Shown here piece by piece: positions 56,919 through 64,000 of a DNA stretch of 64,000 nt. The stretch lies in contig NC_053036.3 in the NCBI RefSeq assembly GCF_002575655.3, positions 197,936,788 through 198,000,787 on the forward strand, given 5' to 3'. Positions within the stretch are counted from its first letter, which is position 1; each line of letters starts with the position of its first letter. Below the pieces are notes generated by a model. That model worked only from the letters and a program-made list of their open reading frames with translations. It searched no databases and had not been told where the DNA came from. The stretch comes from Aegilops tauschii subsp. strangulata (lineage: Eukaryota > Streptophyta > Magnoliopsida > Poales > Poaceae). A program made the translations under genes and the position numbers.

Positions 56919-58706
56919 TCAGGTTTGCAAAAGCCATCCATCGCATGGAAGCTTGATGCCTTTCACACACTGAAGATTATCTCGCAACAAGCTGTGTCGA
57001 CGAATCTCTGGATATGGTGATTCATGAAACCCATGGTATGATGTGTAAACACAGTCCCCCCTGGCGAATGGAAGTTTCATAGCACGGTAATCATCACCGG
57101 TGATATGATCGATGATTGGTTGGATGATCGGATAATTGAGCCCGAGGAACATGGAGTGGTTGCCGAGGCTGTAAACCCGCCTCCAGTTGAATACGCCTGG
57201 CCCAACGTAGCTGGGATCTTTCTCGAACACGAAGCAACCATAGCCATCAATGTCACGAATGCCCCAGGCATTGTACTGCATGTGGTTTGATGAAATGGTT
57301 TGGTCAATTTGGTACGTGCAAATGAGCATCAAATGACCACCGTCAGCTGAACGAGCGATAAACCACCACCAATCGGCTAGTGTGATTCCAGGTCCTGGAA
57401 TCATGAAGGCCAGCGCATTTGTGTCTGCTGCAACAATTCAAATTGGAGACCAAAAGGACAAAAATAAACAATCATGTCCAGAGTATGTGTGGAATTAAGA
57501 TTATTATAACAGTGACACATATCATAGACAGAGAATTGCAATGCCGTGGTCATAATCATGCCCCAAGTTAAAAATAATAAGCCAATGGCTTTCATATTCT
57601 AGCAATATATCATGGTTCAAACATCATGTAGCAATGAGAGGAAAACAGATATGACAGGGCCTACTCATATTCTACCATAGCACTTACTACAATTATCATA
57701 TCAACTCTAAGCAATAACATGCGTTGTTATAAAAATCCTGGAAATGAGAGTAACATATAGCAATCATGAGGTTATACTCATAATATCTATTCTAACAATC
57801 ATTAGATACCAATTGTTCTCATATCAACTCTAACAATAACATGTGTGGTCATAAAAATCTAGGAAATGAGAGGAACATATAGCAATGATGTGGTTATAGA
57901 CATACTATATATTCTAAATTTGTAACAATGAACAGGCAGTCGTATTCTTAAGGTAAATATGAGATGAGATAGAACAATTACACGGCGATAGATTCCACCA
58001 GTATAGGCAGCCAATCTGTGCGTCGACCGCATAAACGATGCCATCGTGCACTATAGCATCAAACAGAAGTATTGGGTGAAGAGGATCGACGATGAGCCAT
58101 AACCATGTATGGCGACCGGATTCCAGATAGACTAATCCCATGTTGAACACGGCAATGAACTTGTAATCCATGTAGTCTTCTGATGGTGTGGGCACTTCGC
58201 AGATTACAACCTTCAGCAAACAGAGGTCGAGCCAAAAGCTCGACTCGTCTCGTGCGTAGTAGGCAGGAGTGTCCGGCGGGCCGCGAGGCTCGATGGCGGC
58301 GGTATCCAAAGATGGAAGGGTGATCTCTCGCTGGGTGTAGATATCCATGAGATGCCACGGACTACCGGATTGGTGGATGAGGACGATCCAGTTGGCCTTC
58401 ATGCCCGCCCAGTAGTGGACGTGCATGAGGGACAAGTGGACGGGTAGTGGTAGCACGTCGAGGGGCACCACGGCAACCTCCATAGGATCGTCAAGTCGGT
58501 GTCTGGGCCACCTACGAGGATCGGGCATCAGCGCAGTGTGTCTTGAAAAGAGCCGGCCGGTTGCAGACGAGTAGACGGTACAAAGACCCCGAGCATGCGG
58601 CCAGACGGACAGTGCTGAGTAGGTCCATACGATTACAGATCTGCTCCAAGAGAACATCGGGGAGGGAATTCCAATCGCGGCTCTGTGTGTCAGTTGGTTC
58701 TGCCAT
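56919..58706 (-). pseudogene. F-box/DUF295 gene, frameshifted (gene A)
   Basis: Two exons: 58706-57982 and 57427-56919, joined by a phase-consistent GT-AG intron. Starts MAEPTDTQSRDWNSLPDVLL with an F-box (LEQICNRMDLLSTVRLAAC, residues about 13-50). At about 58525 (FKTHC) the frame moves by one base and continues as ALMPDPRRWPRHRLDDPMEV, then LPLPVHLSLMHVHYWAGMKA through YKFIAVFNMGLVYLESGRHT and AIVHDGIVYAVDAQIGCLYW. Exon 2 has the DUF295 hallmark CFVFEKDPSYVGPGVFNWRR, VYSLGNHSMFLGLNYPI, ending at TGA 56919-56921. Family: F-box proteins of SCF ubiquitin ligases with a beta-propeller-like substrate domain, lineage-expanded in grasses. As read, the frameshift separates F-box from DUF295. Confidence 0.8.
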
Positions 58707-59340
58707 TGGGGTTTTCGGTGCCTGCGAGCCAGCGGGGAAGTGGATTCGGGCGGGCGAGCGAGGAAGCTTCTCCTCGTGTGGTCGAGCAATAAGCGGGGGA
58801 TATGGTACGCGCGAGCTACCAAGGAAGATAATGCGGGCGGGCGAGCAGTGAGCGAGGGGAAATGGTGTGCGGCCGACGATGGGGAAGCGAGAAGGAAGAA
58901 GAAGAGAGGAGGAAGAAGAGTGGAAGACGAGGAAGAAAGTGCATTAATTCTCAATTCTACTACTACTACTACTACCAAGATATACCGTCCTTCGGAGTGT
59001 AAATAGTTACACCGATGACATGTGGGTCTACCATAAGAGGGCCCATATGTCAGTTAATGGAGGACAGAAGCGTGCTCTACTGGCAAACATGATGGTAGTA
59101 CTGGGTAAGGCTGATTTAGTAACACCAACACGCTGGTCCAGCTTATTAATTAAGTGTCCCATCTGCTGCAGCGTGTATTGTCACTTCACTGCGGAGACTA
59201 GTTGAATAGTTCTCTCTGACCGAGATGGGGAATAATGGATCGCGAAGACTTCCTTTCTACATTATCCCTATGCCTCTACGCTCACTTCACTCATTTTGCT
59301 CCGTACGTAGTCACTTGTTGAAATCTCTAGAAAGACAAAT

Positions 59341-59430
59341 ACTCCGTATTTGGGAACAGAGGGAGGATTTTACTCCATATTTGGGAACAGAGTGAGGATT
59401 TTACTCCGTATTTGAGAACAGAGGGAGTAT
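59341..59430. repeat. Three tandem 31-bp units with Stowaway-type ends
   Basis: Units at 59341, 59372 and 59403, each ACTCC(G/A)TATTTG(G/A)GAACAG followed by AG(G/T)GAGGATTTT or, in the last, AGGGAGTA. The right half equals the inverted Stowaway terminus. Confidence 0.85.
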
Positions 59431-60259
59431 CACCATATGGAGGGAACAAAGGAAGCTTGAAATATGAACATGTCAATGGGAGGGAGTAAGCCCCATGCAT
59501 GCATGCAACATGCAACACTCACGCATACACATGGACGCATGCAACAGTCACGCACCCATGCGGCACACAGCACACGATGCAACACACACGCTCACGCTCA
59601 AGTGCTCAACCTACTCCCTACGTCCGTGAAAGACTGTACATTTCGAGATTTACACATTGACCAGGGCATAATTAACGCCCAAAAGTAGCAGACTTATGTG
59701 TGCATGCGACCATTGAAAGAAGAAGATTAAATGAAGGTCGTTGCATGCTGTAATTAAGGATAGACATGTAGCCTATACCTAGAGCACAAGTTGGTGCATT
59801 AGTCAATCAATATCGATTTAGATTAAAGGCTAAATGCATTGGAAGTGTAGATGTACTACACTCTTTGTTTTTTAGCTGATTTCTTTGCTCTGCCAACTAA
59901 CAGGTGGGACCCAGAAACCAGGTGACAATTTAACCAGTCAACAAAGTGCCACGTCGACTATGTGGCCGGTCAGTAGGGTGCAATACGGTGCTCTACGATG
60001 AGCTAGTGATCGTATAATCACCGCAAAACAATATATAGTGACCGTAAAGAGCGTATTGTTACATGCGTTGACCGTCAGTGTATTTTTCTCATTTCAAATT
60101 AAGCCATATTAACCGGAAAGGATGCAGTATGGACTAGTACTAGTACTGCTTTGATGTGTCCCGTCAACTCGCCGAATGAGGAGAAGCTTGCTTACTATGC
60201 CTCTCCCTCGCCCACGCGCGCGGTGGTTTGCAGGACGAGGAGAGGGTTTTGACTACAGC

Positions 60260-60301
60260 GCCCTCTCCCTCTCCCTCTCCCTCTCCCTCGCCCTCGCCCT
60301 C
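60260..60301. repeat. CTCCCT/CGCCCT microsatellite
   Basis: Seven or so hexamer units CTCCCT turning into CGCCCT. It sits 500 bp downstream of gene B on its 3' side. Confidence 0.9.
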
Positions 60302-60370
60302 ACGGTGGACGTGCAACAGTTCAATCGGTGTCAGATTGCCAGAAGCATAATGTACTGTAGTATCATCATT

Positions 60371-60466
60371 GTTGGACCTTCCGAAGAGGCGAAGAGCCAA
60401 GTGCAAGGTTCAGACGAGTACGGACTGTTGAACCTCCCGAAGAGGCAAAGAGCCAAGCGCAAGGTT
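60371..60466. repeat. 40-bp direct duplication
   Basis: 60371-60410 and 60427-60466 share CCGAAGAGGC(G/A)AAGAGCCAA and GCAAGGTT, spaced by 16 bp, with four or so differences. Confidence 0.88.
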
Positions 60467-60784
60467 TTATAGGAGTTGTCGTCCTAGTAGGAGCGTACTA
60501 CAACTATAGCGAACGATGCTACTGTATGATGCCACCACGTCACGTATATCCAAAGTTGTGCCACCTTTTTTTCTCAAAGAGCGTGTTGGAGCCCGTGCAA
60601 CAACCACACAAGTTGCATGTACACATAACACATTTACTAGTAATAGATTCTAAAGGACAAATGCCAATATGCCACACAAGTTCATCTCCAATTCATGTGA
60701 TAAATTTGTGCACGACTAGTCTACATATATTCACAGCGCTACCGTTCACAATTTACCGTACTCCACTTACACGTTATAGATAGG

Positions 60785-62567
60785 CTACATGTCCTCCTCC
60801 AGGTTCCAGTCCTGGGTGTTCTTCATGGATGGCACGATCCATAGCGGTGGGCAACGGGAATCATTGTCGCAGCTTTCTAGTCCGGTTCCACACGATGGAG
60901 ACTCATCCAAGCTGAAGCGGCATAAATCAGGGATAGTGTGTCCCAGCATGTCGTTCATCCGGCGGTGTGCACTGAAGACACAACCATGCTTCATGAACGA
61001 CAGACCTTCCGTGTCGTGCACAGAAGGTGGCATCCGCTTCACAACGGGGTAGCTGTCCCCAATGAAAAGCGAGTACTCTCCAAGAGTGTTCCTCGGCACC
61101 CACGTAGCATCACGGGGGTCGAACTCGGCGCCGTTCATCTGGTACACGCGGCATCTCAGATCTGGACACATGGTGACGTACATAGTCAAGGTCCATGCAT
61201 AATAATGTTATGCTCAAATATGGCGGTCAGTAATACTGTGCAGCAAATAGTACTACTCCAGTATAGAGGAAGTAAAATAACTGGCTTATTATATATAGCC
61301 ACTCTTGGCTACATGGATGAGATAGTAAGACATGGAAAAACAAAAATGGTGGCAGCTAGTGGGTTCAAGTCTTCAAGGGCCTAGCTAGCTATACGCGTCC
61401 TCCAAGGTAAAAAGTACTCCTACTAGTACGTAAGCAGAGTACTAGTACAACAATGAAAGAGAAGGCGAGAGGGTTAAAAATGGAATACTTGGTAGATGGT
61501 GACGGTCCGATCGTGGTAGATTGTGTGACCATGTTGCACATTAGTGGTACCATGGGTAACGACTGCTAAGATAGTTGATCCCAATATGCCAAAGTCAGCT
61601 ACAAGGTTCCAGGTTAGACCGAATCGCGGATGCAAATGCACATCCAGGATCGGCGATCTTATTTTGATCGCGGGATGACTGGTCCCTGCAAAATAATGGA
61701 GTACCGTTAGGGATGCAAATGATGGTTTGTGCATTCCGTTTGTAATCTCCCATACCGTAGGATGGCAACCAGATGAAACAAGTCCCCTGGCTTGTCACCG
61801 CGAAGATGCTGCCTAGATGGCACACGGCGTCTTCGAACGTGTAGGGGTACAAATCTGCCGCCGCCAACATGCGCCAGCCTCTGCTGTTACTGCATCTTGC
61901 ATTTATGGCAATCCTTATGTTGAACACCGCGATGAGATAGTAATCGTCGTAGCCGCGTCGCTTTGTCGGCGGGTCCGCAATTGCTATCTTCTTCAATCTC
62001 ATGTAGGCATCATCATACGTATTCAAGCCCAGCCAGTCCGGAAGGCCGATCCCAATGGTGGAGAAGGGGTCTACCGGAACGGCCGCACTACTGTGGATGT
62101 TGTGCAAAATGATGGTGGTATCCAGCCAGAGGTATGCAAGCCAATCTTCGTTGGCACCAACCCAGACCTATATATAAGACGGTGGGCAGCGGAGAAATTA
62201 CGGGATGGAAATGGAATAACTAAGTACTACATGATCAAACTCCATTACTGACCTGCTCATCGGACAAAATCCGACTACCTCTCAACGTCGGCAACTCTAG
62301 CGGAGTCAACGTGCAACCATGGCCAGGGAGTGGTGGACTGTTCGAAAGATTGTCCCATAGAAGAACCTTCTCCTCGAGGACGCATGGAAGACCAACAAGC
62401 ATGTCCTTTTCCCAAGCCTTTTTAAGCACCGTCTTGAAAAAGTTTGTGCAGGAAGCACCGAGTCTTGCGGCGGTGAGGATGTCGGAGCGGCGTGCGATTT
62501 CTCCCAGAGGATCGTCGTCCAAGGTCTCCCAGCCCCGACGAGGAGGAGAACCGCCTGGCGAATCCAT
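60785..62567 (-). CDS. F-box/DUF295 gene (gene B)
   Basis: Exon 1 62567-62253 (start MDSPGGSPPRRGWETLDDDP; F-box LGEIARRSDILTAARLGASC; ends SRILSDEQ at GT). Exon 2 62167-61756 (VWVGANEDWLAYLWLDTTII, DDYYLIAVFNIRIAINARC, FEDAVCHLGSIFAVTSQGT). Exon 3 starts 61685 (GTSHPAIKIRSPILDVHLHP). Last exon 61161-60785 (RCRVYQMNGAEFDPRDATWV, NTLGEYSLFIGDSYPVVK, stop TAG). With an exon-3 donor at 61551/61550 all exons join in frame (412 residues); with the donor at 61489/61488 exon 3 is longer but the frame breaks. An in-frame ATG upstream (62660) exists but adds 31 residues before the usual start. Paralogue of gene A 2 kb away; probable SCF substrate receptor, substrate unknown. Confidence 0.7.
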
Positions 62568-63710
62568 GGGAGCAGCGACGAACTGCCTTCTCTTCGGGGG
62601 GAGGGGAACTGGCGAGGAGGAGATAAGAGCGTAGTAACCGCAGGGCCTCGTCCCTTCCAACTATAGATCATTCCTTAGCGAAGGGGTGAGGCTATTATTT
62701 ACTACTAGTACTAGCATTATGGGACGTTATGGGATTGCATTATACTGTAAATAATAGCACTAGTAAGAAATTTTTGGCACTAGCTAGTAGTTTTTGGCGT
62801 GGATTAAGAAATTTTGGGTATGTTTTTGCTAATTTTTGTACACACCAACTAGTGTCAAAAAACATCTTACATTATGTGACGGAGGAGTACGTACTCATAC
62901 TGTAGCAGTACTAGTACTACTTTCTCAACTAGTAGTGCGATGTACTGTACTTCTAGTATAGTGCACCAGTTTTGAACTCTTGAATCTCAGGGCCAAGGAG
63001 CTACAATTGGAAGTGGAGGGTCCTACTGTTCTCTAGAACCATTGCTGCACTATCAATGTAGGGAAAGTACACCTGCGTAGTGGCCTAGTGGGTACTCTCG
63101 GTGCTCTATTTAGCCGCTCCTGTCATGTAGCTGGCCTACTCAGCCGCTCCTCTCACGCACACACTAGCAGCCTGTTTATCAACGACGGTTACTGTGGGGG
63201 TAGAACATTTGAGTGATTTGATACAGCGAGACTAGGCTTTTCGCTTCCATTTGTGGAGGTGTAATGGATCTCGTCGAACTTTGTTAGTAGTTCCTTCCTT
63301 ATGAATGATATGAAGCAAAGCTTTTGCCTCCGTTTAAAAAAACACGTCAAGAGGAATTTCTTTTATAGTAGAGCCGATAATGGAGTGAAGTCCATGCGTG
63401 CAACGCCACAAGCTACAGAGTAGTAGTAGAGCACTATATGTACAGAGCCATATTGCACAGTTCCCAATGCCTCGCCAGGCTTTTCCGGCTCCTCGGGCTT
63501 AATTGGGAGGCGCTAGTTTAAATATGCTACTAGCTGATGAGGAAGCTGCAAGCGAGGTGCGGCTAGGGCGAGCACGCGAGCCACGAGATGCTGGGAAGGA
63601 AAACCCGTTCACGTGGCTAGGCTGTCCAGTGCACCCAGATTGTGGTGCCGCACGTCCGTTTGACTTCAAAACTGAAACTACCCGTGTAAAATATTGGCTC
63701 GCAGCGAAGT
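62568..63710. other. Intergenic, upstream of gene B
   Basis: Mostly AT-rich with many ACTAGTACTAGT/AGTAGTACT-type triplets (62697-62960). No gene or clear transposon seen. 62661-62700 would be 5' flank of gene B. Confidence 0.55.
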
Positions 63711-63724
63711 GTAGTAGTACTATT

Positions 63725-63800
63725 AAAAAAAAGGCCGCCGTGCGTTCGGCCGGGATCGAATCCACAAAACAAGGTATACACTCCCGCGACCACTAGTAGT
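63725..63800 (-). ncRNA. Possible Pol III unit (SINE head or tRNA relic)
   Basis: Minus strand: TAGTGGTCGCGGGAG (63795-63781, A-box-like), GGATTCGATCCCGG (63763-63750, B-box-like; TTCGATCC as in tRNA T-loops), then T8 at 63732-63725 (Pol III stop). It does not fold into a full tRNA as far as I can tell. Confidence 0.35.
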
Positions 63801-64000
63801 ACTCGTTGGAGTACAACGCAACCTTGAATCGCCTTTTGTTGCTAGTAGTACATTGTTCCTTACAAGAAACCCCTAATAATGCAAGAAACCACTAATAATG
63901 CCAAGAAACTACTACCACTTGCATACGTGGTAGACTTAAGATAAGACTACCTTATGAACCATTGTACATGCTCTTACCAACCAGCCCTACCAAGAAACGA
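63801..64000. other. Intergenic, right edge
   Basis: Contains short repeated AAGAAAC(C/T)(A/C)CTAATAATGC phrases (63868-63930). Nothing else seen. Confidence 0.5.

Larger units (their letters stand above)
58707..60784. other. Intergenic between F-box genes, with small repeats
   Basis: No gene. 58707-58990 is the likely upstream region of gene A. It includes a CTACTACTACTAC run at about 58960. Then three 31-bp Stowaway-end repeats (59341-59430), a CATGCATG/ACACAC-rich stretch (59490-59590), a CTCCCT microsatellite (60260-60301) and a 40-bp duplication (60371-60466). Confidence 0.65.

Noticed and set aside
57914..58978. 354-codon minus-strand ORF over F-box gene A
   Set aside because: Its 5' third runs antisense to no gene and upstream of the F-box start in a different frame. 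Only the DUF295 part (from about 58527) is real coding sequence.
63503..63796. 97-codon plus-strand ORF near the right edge
   Set aside because: No family resemblance, no transcript signals, overlaps a possible Pol III unit in the other direction.

Overview
The window is a piece of a large, repeat-rich grass genome, most likely wheat or a close Triticeae relative. The evidence is the set of transposable elements (copia elements whose LTRs start TGTTGGGGAACG, gypsy LTRs starting TGATACGTCTCC, Stowaway MITEs with CTCCCTCCG ends, a CACTA element with ACTGAACCCGAGCGA subterminal repeats) and a 15-exon grass-type PDIL5-4 gene. Family names are from memory and structure; no database search was possible.

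Layout. 1-30180 is a nest of LTR retrotransposons. The outermost is the 3' part of a plus-strand gypsy element, probably Athila-like (6251-30180, 3' LTR 28599-30180). Three copies of one minus-strand copia family entered it: a partial element running off the left edge (1-6250), a solo LTR (7020-8754, TSD TAATA) and a second element (8795-25372, TSD ACTAT/ATTAT) that lost most of its 5' LTR, its leader and the start of gag. A complete minus-strand chromovirus-type gypsy element (12477-23369, perfect TSD CACAG, 2.7-kb LTRs) later entered the integrase region of the second copia element. It carries an extra 223-codon ORF between the primer-binding site and gag.

30181-33086 is decayed sequence with a Mutator-type transposase remnant. 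33891-40581 is the one clearly intact conserved gene: PDIL5-4 on the minus strand, 15 exons with GT-AG introns, 485 codons. It encodes a protein-disulfide-isomerase-like/ERV-ERGIC fusion. Its large introns hold a GA tract, a 63-bp MITE hairpin and a 36-bp tandem duplication.

40860-42420 holds unclassified repeats (CGCCCACACG palindromes, an ATGGCAAC array, a SINE-like segment). About 42545-49849 is a minus-strand L1-type LINE with ORF1 and ORF2 (endonuclease, RT, zinc-binding RT domain). Its ORF1 is split by a gypsy solo LTR (46545-47880, TSD AGGAT). A CACTA transposon begins at 49850 next to the LINE 5' end; its other terminus was not found. It contains nested tandem repeats up to about 55 kb.

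55632-62567 is a second, decaying genic island, all on the minus strand: a NAC075-like NAC pseudogene with a frameshift, and two F-box/DUF295 genes. The first F-box copy (56919-58706) has a frameshift. The second (60785-62567) can be read intact with one particular choice of splice donor. 62568-64000 has no gene I can support, apart from a possible Pol III (SINE/tRNA-like) unit near 63.75 kb.

The functional content is therefore one housekeeping-type secretory-pathway gene, one or two lineage-specific F-box genes and one NAC relic, embedded in nested transposons. I found no clearly undescribed system. The best leads are the extra leader ORF and telo-box promoter of the gypsy element, the NAC relic whose alternative acceptor bypasses its frameshift, and the unclassified palindrome/ATGGCAAC repeat.
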